Shown here: one piece after another, positions 1 to 6,184 of the stretch
Numbering within the stretch: the first letter of the stretch is position 1
Layout of the letters: every line of letters begins with the position of its first letter
NCBI GenBank assembly: GCA_013360535.1
Contig: JABWBL010000222.1
Coordinates: forward strand, 1-6,184
Origin: Planctomycetaceae bacterium
GTDB lineage: Bacteria > Planctomycetota > UBA1135 > GCA-002686595
DNA: 6,184 nt
Reading direction: 5' to 3'
Position numbers and translations under genes: made by a program
The notes under the pieces: generated by a model
What the model saw: only the letters and a program-made list of their open reading frames with translations
The model's database searches: none
Told to the model about the DNA's origin: nothing

Positions 1-1
1 G

Positions 2-1603
2 ACGGAACGCAACGGGCGCGTGCGCGTCGGCGCGTGGGTGCACGACGGCCACAAGGGTGGCGCGCTGCTCGATTCCACCGGCCGCCTGATCGGCGTGCCG
101 GCCGCGGACATCTTCGAGGGGCAGGAACGCAAGCGCGGCGAGAGCTACCTCGGCGTCGCCGTGCCGATCGATCGCGCACGCGAGGCTTTTGCCGCGGAAT
201 TTGCGGGCGAGACGCGCGCTGCGGGCCTTGCGAAGGCGCCGGAAGCGAGCGAGACGAACCTCGCGCAGCGCCGCGACAAGGTCACGGCGGTGGTCGAGAA
301 GACGCGCGATTCGCTGCTCAACATCGAGGTGTACGCCGAGGCGCCGAAGACCGGCGGCTTCGATCCGTTCGCGACCGCGGGCGAGCTGCGCATGCTGGGC
401 CAAGGCTCGGGCGCCGTGATCGACGCGAGCGGCCTTGCGATCACCAACTGGCACGTCGTGCAGGACACGCTCGCCGCCGACGGCACGCAGCGCGAGGACC
501 ACAAGGTGCAGGTGACCCTGCCCAACGGCAAGCGCCACGGCGCGCGCGTGCTCGCGACCTCGCGCGACGACGACCTCGCGCTGATCCAGCTCGAGCTCGC
601 CGAAGGCGAGTCCGTCGTGCCCGTGCCGCTCGGTGCGTCGAAGCCGCTGCGCCGCGGCGACGTCGTGATCGCGATCGGCAATCCCTACGGCAAGGCGAAC
701 ACGGTCACGGTCGGCATCGTCGCGGCCAAGGATCAGGACGCGAACATCTCCGGTCGCCTGCACGTGTACGAGAACATGCTGCAGACCGACGCGGCCATCA
801 ACCCGGGCAACTCCGGCGGTGCGATGCTCGATCCCGAGGGGCGCCTCGTCGGCATCAACAGCGCCGGGCGCTCGGGCGCGGGCCTCGCGATTCCCGTCGA
901 GCGCGTGCGCGAGGTCTTCGGCCAGAAGCTGCTCGCCACGATGGGCGCCTTCGTCGGCTTCGCGATCGAGGACCACCCCGAGGGCGGCACGGTCGTGACC
1001 GTCGTCGACGAGCACGGCCCGGCCGCGCGCGCGGGGCTCCTGAAGGGCGACCGCGTGCTGGCCGTCGACATGAAGCCCGTTCGCAGCCCGGTCGACTTCG
1101 GCAACCTGCTGCTCGGCCGCGGCCTCGACCCGATGCGCGTCGACGTCGTGCGGGGCGAGATGACGCAGTCGATGCTGCTCGAGCCGCTCCAGCACGACGT
1201 GTGGCGCATCTTCCGCCAGACCGGCCTCGAGCTGAAGGAAGTCGACTACGCGAGCGAGTCCGCGCTCGTGCGCGACGCCTCGATCGCGCTGCACCGCGCC
1301 TACACCGGCCTCACCGATTCGGTGCCGACGCAGTTGATGGCCGGCGCCTTGCGCGTCGCGACCGTGACGCCGCGCGACGGCGTGAGCTACGACGTGCGTC
1401 CCGGCGACCTCGTGCTGGGCGCCACGTGGACCGACCGCACGATCGACACCGAGCTCGTGCGCCTCGCACGCTTCGAAGGCCTGCGCACGCTGCGCGATTT
1501 CATCGACGCCCGCGCCACCAAGAAGGGCGAGCCCGCCGAGCTGTGGATCCTGCGCGACGGCAAGATCCACTCGACCACCGTCCCGCTCTTCTGGGTGCGC
1601 TGA
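2..1603 (+). CDS. Tandem trypsin-like (S1/HtrA-type) serine protease with PDZ domains, 5'-partial
   Basis: The frame is open from the first bases, so the gene starts upstream; a GTG at base 20 is in frame but falls inside a domain. Counting residues from base 2, residues 16-66 are the tail of a first S1 domain (GHKGGALLDSTGRLIGV) with Lys18 at the usual catalytic Ser of GNSGG. A complete second domain follows at about 125-310: His151 in TNWHVV, Asp191 in DDDLAL, Ser271 in NPGNSGG. These are the expected HtrA-type catalytic triad. Residues about 313-396 resemble a PDZ domain (AARAGLLKGDRVLAV), and about 406-533 a second PDZ-like domain (VRPGDLVLGA, then GEPAELWILRDGK). HtrA relatives degrade or sense misfolded proteins in the envelope and use PDZ domains to bind C-termini; export here is presumed because the N-terminus is outside the window. 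The two S1 copies align well, which supports internal duplication. Family assignment is firm; substrate is unknown. Confidence 0.9.
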   Translation, partial: TERNGRVRVGAWVHDGHKGGALLDSTGRLIGVPAADIFEGQERKRGESYLGVAVPIDRAREAFAAEFAGETRAAGLAKAPEASETNLAQRRDKVTAVVEKTRDSLLNIEVYAEAPKTGGFDPFATAGELRMLGQGSGAVIDASGLAITNWHVVQDTLAADGTQREDHKVQVTLPNGKRHGARVLATSRDDDLALIQLELAEGESVVPVPLGASKPLRRGDVVIAIGNPYGKANTVTVGIVAAKDQDANISGRLHVYENMLQTDAAINPGNSGGAMLDPEGRLVGINSAGRSGAGLAIPVERVREVFGQKLLATMGAFVGFAIEDHPEGGTVVTVVDEHGPAARAGLLKGDRVLAVDMKPVRSPVDFGNLLLGRGLDPMRVDVVRGEMTQSMLLEPLQHDVWRIFRQTGLELKEVDYASESALVRDASIALHRAYTGLTDSVPTQLMAGALRVATVTPRDGVSYDVRPGDLVLGATWTDRTIDTELVRLARFEGLRTLRDFIDARATKKGEPAELWILRDGKIHSTTVPLFWVR

Positions 1604-1621
1604 GCAGCTCCGCCTTCTACG

Positions 1622-1662
1622 AGCGCGGCCCGCAGCGAGACGTGCTCGCTGCGGGCCGCGTT
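1622..1662. terminator. Perfect long hairpin between convergent genes, likely bidirectional terminator
   Basis: Bases 1624-1639 and 1645-1660 are exact reverse complements: 16 bp, very GC-rich, with a 5-nt loop (ACGTG). A G-U and an A-U pair extend the stem to 1622/1662. It lies about 20 nt beyond the stop codon of the plus-strand protease gene and about 20 nt beyond the stop of the minus-strand CAP gene, so it could end transcription from both sides. No clean T-tract follows on either strand; only a T-containing stretch (TTGGCGTTGG) follows on plus. The stem is seen directly; the terminator role is inferred from position. Confidence 0.75.
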
Positions 1663-1682
1663 GGCGTTGGGAGAGGCCCGGA

Positions 1683-3974
1683 TCAGGTGTTGAACTTCGT
1701 CGCGAGGCGCACCTGGCCCTCGGCGTTCTCGAAGGTCCACACGGCGTGCACCTCGCCGCGCTTGAGAGGCTCGAGCGGATAGAAGACGACCATGCCCGGC
1801 GCGGAGGAACGGCGGTTGGAGCCGCCGTCGGCGATGTGCACGAGGCCCGGCACGGGCTGGTTGTTGATCGTGACGGTGCACTTGTAGGAGGACTTGATGC
1901 CCGGGACGCCGCCGACGCCGAAGTGGTGCAGCGTGAGCGGGAAGCCGACGACGGTCTTGTCGCCGTGCCCGTTTTGCGCGAGGAAAGCCTGCACTTCGGG
2001 CCCGAGGTCGGCGACGGACATCTGCGTCGGCACGGCGGTGGGGTAGTTGTTCGGCCACGCGCGCATGCCGCCCTTGCCTTCGGGCGGGTTGCCGACGCCG
2101 CGGATCGCGTCGATCACGAGGAACGGGCCCTCGGCGTAGAGGCCGATCGTGAGCAGGCGCTCGTTGAGCAGCGCGTCGCGATAGCCGGGATAGTTGAGCC
2201 AGCTCTCGAACAGTTCCTTGGGCTTGGCCAAATTGGTCGTGACCAGCGCCATCTGCGCGAACATGTTGCCGACGTGCGAGCCGCCCGTGAGCGCCGGGTC
2301 CTCCGACTGCTCGGCCGCTGCGCCACGCTGCGTCTCGTTGGCCTTCAGGTACTCGACGTGGTCCTTGCAGCGCGACGAGTAGCTCGCGCTCCAGGTCACC
2401 GGCGTCGCGTTCAGTTCCTTGCGCGCCTTGTTGAAGTTCTCGAGCCACTTCTTGGCGTCGGGGCTGACCGCCGCGAGCGGCTCGGCGTTGTCGCGGATCG
2501 CCTTGAGCACCGGGCTCGCCTCGGTCCAGAAGTCCTTCCACTCCTTCTCGAGCTGCGCGATCGACAGGCCCTTGGTGGCCTCGGTGAACTTCTTCTCGAC
2601 GTCGATGACGTTGTTCATCGGGCGCTGCTGGTCGAGCAGGCGCAGCAGGTCCGGATCGCGGCGCACGACGTAGTCGCAGAACGACCACGACTTGATGCGC
2701 GCGTCATCGGGGAACTTGTCGGCGTTGATCAAGGGCAGGCGCGCGGCGCCCGTGCCTTCGGTGAGCTTCCACGCGGACTCGAGCGCGAGCTCCTTCCACG
2801 TGTCCATGTTGGGCGAGTACTTGTCGTAGTCCTCCTCGCCGGTCGACGTGCGCATCTGCTCCTTGCGGTCGACGATGAAGCGCCGGTTGTTGTTGAAGAA
2901 CAGGCCCACGAACGTGTGGCCGATGCCCTCGGTGAGCGCCGGGCTCTGGAACGCGGCGTAGCGCTGCGCGACGGAGCGCACCGCGCCGTCGAGGATGCCC
3001 TGCTCGTTGCCGGCGACGTTGAGGTCGATCGCGACCTGCTGGTTGCCGAGGCCGCAACCCGCGGTCTGCTCGACGCGGAACTTCAGCTCGTCGGGCGACA
3101 TCAGGTCAGCGTTGGCGTTGAGGATCTGGACGTAGGTTTCCTTGTCCTTGAAGTAGGCCCAGTCGGTCAGCCAGCGTGCGGAGTTGTCCTGGAAACCGTT
3201 GGCGCCCTCGAAGGCCTTGCGCATCACGCGCAGCGCGCGCTCGGCGTTGACGGCGGCCTCCTTGAGCAGGTCGAGCTCGAAGTCGCCGCGCAGCGTGAAG
3301 TGCTCGCTCTTGACCGTGCGGTACACGACCTTCGCCTTGTCGAGCAGCACGTTGCGGTCGGTCTCGGGCCGCTCCTCGACGGGATAGTCCTTCTTGGTCT
3401 CCTCGACGACGATCGCCTCGAGCATCTTCGAGCGGTCGAACAGCGTCTGCTCGAGCTCGGTGCCGGTGAAGCCGGCGACGGGCTTGTGTTCGAGCGCCTT
3501 CTTCGCGGACTCGTCGGTCGGCGTGAAGTAGATCACCTTCTCGTAGTGCCAGCGCGCCATGTCCGTGCGGCCCGCGGCCTCGTAGTCCTGCGCCATCTTG
3601 AGGTGCGCCTTGGCGACCTTGTCGGAGACGCTCGCCCAGTCGTCCTGCAGCTTCTTCGCGACCTTCGGGTCGGGATTGTCGTTCTTGGGGTAGGTGAAAC
3701 CCGGATCGAGCGCCCACGAGTTGCCGACCTTGCGGTAGCCGAGCGACTCGCGCGCCTCGGCGTGCTCGGGCACGTACTCGGAGAGCACCATCAGCCACAC
3801 GCGGCGCGCGACGAGCGGGAAGCCGGACTTGGAGGCCGAGGCGGCGTACTTGTGGAGCGCGTCGGCCTGCTTCTCGCGGAACTTCACTTCTTCGGGAGAC
3901 TGCGCGAACAGTCCGCCGGAGAGCAGGTTGAGGACGAGCAGGGCGAGGGCGACGGAGAGGAGCTTGCGGATCAT
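1683..3974 (-). CDS. Exported protein: TPR-like region, inactive gluzincin-like domain and CAP (SCP/PR-1) domain
   Basis: This 763-residue protein starts at the ATG read at 3974 and ends with TGA at 1685-1683. Residues 1-24 form a Sec signal peptide (MIRK, then a Leu/Ala core, cleavage probably after LFA), so it should be exported. Residues about 30-165 are helical and TPR-like, with LGYRKVGNSWALD, a pattern I associate with planctomycete secreted proteins. Residues about 215-490 follow the layout of DUF1570-like gluzincins: SEHFTLRGDF at the start, PALTEGIGHTF matching the PxWLSEGLAEYF motif (Glu349 kept), and a helical end with LSIAQLEKEWKDFW. The HExxH site, however, reads RSVAQ (333-337), so zinc catalysis is not expected. 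Residues about 505-628 resemble a CAP domain, with His539 and SWLNYPGYRDALL where SPGHR is usual (Tyr598). Residues 640-763 form a beta-rich tail ending FYPLEPLKRGE...KFNT, of the sort often found after bacterial CAP domains. The Shine-Dalgarno sequence is weak. Function is unknown; a binding or cell-surface role is the best guess. Confidence 0.88.
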   Translation of the reverse strand: MIRKLLSVALALLVLNLLSGGLFAQSPEEVKFREKQADALHKYAASASKSGFPLVARRVWLMVLSEYVPEHAEARESLGYRKVGNSWALDPGFTYPKNDNPDPKVAKKLQDDWASVSDKVAKAHLKMAQDYEAAGRTDMARWHYEKVIYFTPTDESAKKALEHKPVAGFTGTELEQTLFDRSKMLEAIVVEETKKDYPVEERPETDRNVLLDKAKVVYRTVKSEHFTLRGDFELDLLKEAAVNAERALRVMRKAFEGANGFQDNSARWLTDWAYFKDKETYVQILNANADLMSPDELKFRVEQTAGCGLGNQQVAIDLNVAGNEQGILDGAVRSVAQRYAAFQSPALTEGIGHTFVGLFFNNNRRFIVDRKEQMRTSTGEEDYDKYSPNMDTWKELALESAWKLTEGTGAARLPLINADKFPDDARIKSWSFCDYVVRRDPDLLRLLDQQRPMNNVIDVEKKFTEATKGLSIAQLEKEWKDFWTEASPVLKAIRDNAEPLAAVSPDAKKWLENFNKARKELNATPVTWSASYSSRCKDHVEYLKANETQRGAAAEQSEDPALTGGSHVGNMFAQMALVTTNLAKPKELFESWLNYPGYRDALLNERLLTIGLYAEGPFLVIDAIRGVGNPPEGKGGMRAWPNNYPTAVPTQMSVADLGPEVQAFLAQNGHGDKTVVGFPLTLHHFGVGGVPGIKSSYKCTVTINNQPVPGLVHIADGGSNRRSSAPGMVVFYPLEPLKRGEVHAVWTFENAEGQVRLATKFNT

Positions 3975-4086
3975 CGTTGGGGTTCCGGCCGGTTGCGGCG
4001 CGGGGCGAGCAGCATAACCGCCTCGGCCCGGGACTGGCCGCGTGGTCGCTGGCTGCTAGCCTCTGCGGCCCCCAACGGAAGCTGCC
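3975..4086. promoter_or_regulatory. Divergent intergenic region with candidate promoters
   Basis: This 112-bp gap separates the divergent starts of the CAP-domain gene (minus) and the YedI-family gene (plus), so promoters for both must lie here or overlap the genes. On minus, TATGCT (complement of 4011-4016) is a fair -10 hexamer that would give a leader of about 30 nt. On plus, TAGCCT at 4057-4062 is a weak -10. No convincing -35 accompanies either. CCCCAACG occurs on plus at 4070-4077 and on minus at 3982-3975, directly abutting the minus-strand ATG, forming an 8-bp inverted repeat around the gap. GGAAG at 4077-4081, 5 nt before the ATG at 4087, is the likely ribosome binding site of the plus gene. 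That a regulatory region exists is secure from the layout; the exact elements are tentative. Confidence 0.45.
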
Positions 4087-5007
4087 ATGGCCGGATCCAG
4101 CCTGCTCGCCCTGCTCGACGACATCGCGACTCTGCTCGACGACGTCGCCCTGATGACCAAGGTCGCCGCGAAGAAGACCGCGGGCGTGCTCGGCGACGAT
4201 CTGGCGCTGAATGCGGAGCAGGTCGCGGGCGTCAACGCCGATCGTGAGCTGCCGGTCGTGTGGGCGGTCGCGAAGGGCTCGCTCGTCAACAAGCTGATCC
4301 TCGTGCCGAGCGCGCTCGCGATCAGCGCCGTCGCGCCGTGGGCGATCCACCCGCTGCTGATGCTCGGCGGCGCCTACCTGTGCTTCGAGGGCTTCGAGAA
4401 GGTCGTGCACAAGCTCTTCCCGCACAAGGCGGAGGACGCGGCGCACCATGCCGAGCTCGTGCACGCCATCGCGGATCCGACGGTCGACATCGTCGCGTTC
4501 GAGAAGCAGAAGGTGAAAGGCGCGGTACGCACGGACTTCATCCTGTCGGCGGAGATCATCGTGATCACGCTCGGCACGGTGGAGCACGTCGGGCTCGCGA
4601 AGCAGGCGACCGTGCTCGCGACGGTGGCGGTCGCGATGACGATCGCGGTGTACGGCCTCGTCGGCGCGATCGTGAAGCTCGACGACGCGGGCCTGTGGCT
4701 GCGCGCGCGTCCGGGCAACGGCCTCGCGAGCCTGCAACGCGGACTGGGCTCGGCGATCCTGGCCTTCGCGCCTCGCCTGATGAAACTGCTCGGGATCGTC
4801 GGCACGATCGCGATGTTCCTCGTCGGCGGCGGCATCCTCGCGCACTCGATCCCCGGCCTCGAGGGCTTCCTGCACCAGGCGCTCGAGGGCTTCGGGAGCC
4901 TCGCGGAGTCGCTCGTCTCCGCCGCCACCAGCGCTGGCATCGGCATGGCCGCCGGAGCCGTCGTGCTCGGCCTCGTCAAGCTCGCGGGCAAGCTGCGCAA
5001 GCGCTGA
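4087..5007 (+). CDS. yedI: DUF808/YedI-family inner-membrane protein
   Basis: This complete 306-residue protein matches the usual size of the family, about 300 residues. The N-terminus is the family's highly recognisable stretch: MAGSSLLALLDDIATLLDDV, then MTKVAAKKTAGVLGDDLALN and NADRELPVVWAVAKGS. Hydrophobic segments lie at about 68-103 (probably two crossings broken by Pro84), 150-168, 172-195, 230-252 and 276-299, so it should sit in the cytoplasmic membrane. The His/Lys/Glu-rich stretch at about 104-145 is probably a soluble loop. The C-terminus is basic (KLRKR). The start is supported by GGAAG 5 nt upstream and by the conserved MAGSS beginning. The biochemical role of the family is not established to my knowledge, so none is assigned. 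It is transcribed away from the CAP-domain gene, and a 121-bp gap with a hairpin separates it from the next gene, so it is probably monocistronic. No truncation or frameshift is visible. Confidence 0.93.
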   Translation: MAGSSLLALLDDIATLLDDVALMTKVAAKKTAGVLGDDLALNAEQVAGVNADRELPVVWAVAKGSLVNKLILVPSALAISAVAPWAIHPLLMLGGAYLCFEGFEKVVHKLFPHKAEDAAHHAELVHAIADPTVDIVAFEKQKVKGAVRTDFILSAEIIVITLGTVEHVGLAKQATVLATVAVAMTIAVYGLVGAIVKLDDAGLWLRARPGNGLASLQRGLGSAILAFAPRLMKLLGIVGTIAMFLVGGGILAHSIPGLEGFLHQALEGFGSLAESLVSAATSAGIGMAAGAVVLGLVKLAGKLRKR

Positions 5008-5041
5008 GCGACAGGCAGCGCCGGGCGGCGACAGTTGGAAG

Positions 5042-5070
5042 GCGTTCGAGCGGTTCGACACGCTCGGCGC
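5042..5070. repeat. Imperfect inverted repeat downstream of yedI, possible terminator or REP-like element
   Basis: CGAGCG at 5047-5052 pairs with CGCTCG at 5061-5066 around an 8-nt loop. GCG at 5042-5044 pairs with CGC at 5068-5070 across a T-G wobble and one bulged base. The stem begins 34 nt after the yedI stop codon. No T-tract follows, so terminator function is uncertain. The TTCGACACGCTCGGCGCTCAC part resembles the short palindromic intergenic sequences (TTCGACAAGCTC type) common in many high-GC genomes; that resemblance is from memory. Apart from this and the candidate promoter downstream, I see nothing else in the 5008-5128 gap. Confidence 0.35.
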
Positions 5071-5092
5071 TCACGCTTCGCGCTGGCTTGAA

Positions 5093-5121
5093 TTGACGAA
5101 CACCGCCCTCGTGCAGAGAAT
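5093..5121 (+). promoter_or_regulatory. Candidate sigma70-type promoter for the downstream exported protein
   Basis: TTGACG at 5093-5098 matches the -35 consensus TTGACA at 5 of 6 positions. After a 17-bp spacer, GAGAAT at 5116-5121 matches TATAAT at 4 of 6. Transcription would then begin near 5128, next to the ATG at 5129, implying a leaderless or nearly leaderless message. Alternatively AGAGAA at 5115-5120 could act as a purine-rich ribosome binding site 8 nt before that ATG, in which case the promoter lies elsewhere. The hexamers are seen directly; function is a guess. Confidence 0.25.
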
Positions 5122-5128
5122 TCCGCGC

Positions 5129-6184
5129 ATGCTCCAATTCGCGCTCGCAGCGCTGCTCACGGCCCCCATTCCGCATCCCTGGCCTGCGGCGACCCAAGCC
5201 CCCGCCACCGGCACTCAAGCCGAGGACTTCCTGAAGGAGCTGCGCGCGCGCCTCAAGACGCACGCGTACTTCTCGAAGATCGTGCTGTCGGAGAAGTCGC
5301 TCTCGCCGACGATCACGCTGCTCGCGCAGGTGCCGCAGGTGGCGGCGCCGGACTGGGAGACCAAGCTCGTGGCCGAGCGCAGCCAATGGCTGTTGCGGGC
5401 GGAGAAGTGCTTCGTCGAGCGCTTCGTGCAACCGATGAACCTCGTGCGCCGCGCCGACGTGCCCGTCAGCGTCGTGTGCACGCTGCAGACCGCGGGCGAC
5501 TACGTGAACTATGCGGAGCGCACGAATTCCTATTCGCCGTTCCGGGTGGGAGCGCAGTTCGACCGGCGGCAGCGCTGGACGGTGATGTACGAGTCCGGCG
5601 GGCCGCTCGGACCGGTGTCGCGCCGCTCGACCCAGATGGCGGAGTTCGTGAGTTCGCTGCTGCATGCCTACGCGCCGGGCAGCATCGGAGCGGTCGATCA
5701 GGAGTTCCTCGTCTCCGGAATCGCGGGCTACCTGTGCGAGGACCTCGGAGCGACGCCGGAGACGCTCGGCGCCTGCAAGCCGCCGCCGCGCATGCTGGCC
5801 GCGCTCGTGAAGACGCTGGCGCGGCCCGAGGCGGCCTATTGCTGCCTGCTGCGGCTCGACGAGCTCGCGGACCACGCGTCGTGGGAGCGCTACTGGAAGC
5901 TCACGGAGCAGCGCGCGCTGGACGTGCGGGCGAAGCTCGGAGACGACGAAGCCGGCGAGGCGTTCCACGCGCAAGGCGTGCTGTGGACGCACTTCCTGAT
6001 GGACGCGAACCAGGGTCGCGAGCGTGCGCGGTTCCTCGCTTTCCTGCGGCACACGCTCGAAGGCAAGGGCGGCGGAGCGACGCTGCGCGGCGCGTTCGAG
6101 GGCGTGCAGCTCGACCAGCTCTCGCGCGAGTTCCTCACGTGGGCGGTCGCGCTCGACGCGGCCAGCCGCAAGGCCCCCGCGCTC
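5129..6184 (+). CDS. Exported gluzincin-like protein lacking zinc ligands, 3'-partial
   Basis: The frame is open from the ATG at 5129 to the window end (352 residues, no stop), so the gene continues beyond it. The N-terminus MLQFALAALLTAPIP suggests a short signal peptide. An in-frame GTG at 5111 would add VQRIPR, giving the positive charge such peptides usually have, but the ATG has the better upstream purine tract. The rest follows the layout of secreted gluzincin (DUF1570-like) peptidases. VPVSVVCTLQTAGDYVNYA (111-129) matches the strand-plus-helix before the active site. Where HExxH is expected it reads AEFVS (171-175), keeping only the Glu. FLVSGIAGY (193-201) aligns with WLSEGLAEY but has Ser196 for the ligand Glu. 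FHAQGVLWTHFLMD (279-292) through DQLSREFLTW (329-338) matches the helical end of the fold. All three zinc ligands appear lost, so it is probably a non-catalytic relative. Family placement rests on pattern reading; the product would otherwise be called a hypothetical exported protein. Confidence 0.8.
   Translation, partial: MLQFALAALLTAPIPHPWPAATQAPATGTQAEDFLKELRARLKTHAYFSKIVLSEKSLSPTITLLAQVPQVAAPDWETKLVAERSQWLLRAEKCFVERFVQPMNLVRRADVPVSVVCTLQTAGDYVNYAERTNSYSPFRVGAQFDRRQRWTVMYESGGPLGPVSRRSTQMAEFVSSLLHAYAPGSIGAVDQEFLVSGIAGYLCEDLGATPETLGACKPPPRMLAALVKTLARPEAAYCCLLRLDELADHASWERYWKLTEQRALDVRAKLGDDEAGEAFHAQGVLWTHFLMDANQGRERARFLAFLRHTLEGKGGGATLRGAFEGVQLDQLSREFLTWAVALDAASRKAPAL

Noticed and set aside
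34..1782. A 582-codon open frame on plus overlapping the protease gene
   Set aside because: The translation is Arg/Ala/Gly-rich shadow sequence with no motifs; the overlapping frame has the complete protease triad and PDZ motifs.
1746..4247. An 833-codon open frame on plus, antisense to the CAP-domain gene
   Set aside because: It lies in register opposite the real codons. In GC-rich genes with G/C third positions this antisense frame rarely meets stops. Its translation is low-complexity (runs of Leu, Val, Glu, Arg) with no recognisable domain, while the minus strand has a signal peptide and clear domains.
3106..5061. A 651-codon open frame on minus crossing yedI and the start of the CAP-domain gene
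   Set aside because: It runs antisense through a firmly recognised gene and is out of frame in another. Its composition is Arg/Asp/His-rich shadow sequence.
5111..5131. GTG at 5111 as the start of the last gene
   Set aside because: It would give a better charged signal peptide, but there is no ribosome binding site before it, while the ATG at 5129 has an AGAGAA tract at a proper distance. It is kept only as an alternative.
4976..6052. A 358-codon open frame on minus across the last gene
   Set aside because: Its Arg-rich sequence has no domain pattern. The plus frame has a signal peptide and a consistent gluzincin-like layout.
1..6184. A coordinated defence, biosynthetic or mobile system
   Set aside because: Strands alternate, and I see no integrase, transposase, nuclease, polymerase, CRISPR repeats or toxin-antitoxin pair. 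The neighbours do not form a recognisable system.

Overview
This is a very GC-rich, gene-dense window. It holds two complete protein genes and two that run off the ends. I see no rRNA or tRNA gene, no insertion sequence and no CRISPR array. The gene content suggests a high-GC environmental bacterium, most likely Planctomycetota. The reasons are a tandem S1/HtrA-type protease, large exported proteins built from a TPR-like region, a gluzincin-like region and a CAP domain, and a second exported gluzincin-like protein. The taxonomic call is an inference from family content. Other high-GC phyla such as Myxococcota or Acidobacteriota are not excluded.

Layout: (1) Bases 2-1603 (+) hold the 3' part of a trypsin-like/HtrA-family protease gene. 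It encodes the tail of a first protease domain whose catalytic Ser position is Lys, then a complete second protease domain with an intact His/Asp/Ser triad, a PDZ domain and a second PDZ-like C-terminal domain. (2) Bases 1604-1682 separate convergent genes and contain a perfect 16-bp hairpin, a good candidate for a shared bidirectional terminator. (3) Bases 1683-3974 (-) encode a 763-residue exported protein with a TPR-like N-terminus, a gluzincin-peptidase-like middle that lacks the HExxH motif, and a CAP domain with a C-terminal beta-rich domain. (4) Bases 3975-4086 are a short divergent promoter region. (5) Bases 4087-5007 (+) encode a DUF808/YedI-family inner-membrane protein. (6) Bases 5008-5128 contain a hairpin and a candidate promoter. 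(7) Bases 5129 to the window end (+) encode the N-terminal 352 residues of another exported gluzincin-like protein, again without zinc ligands.

The genes do not form one operon, because strands alternate (+, -, +, +). The common theme is exported proteins that keep protease-like folds but have lost catalytic residues: a dead S1 repeat beside a live one, two gluzincin-like domains without HExxH, and a CAP domain with an altered cavity. No pathway linking them can be shown from the sequence. The YedI-like membrane protein looks like an ordinary conserved housekeeping-type gene between them.
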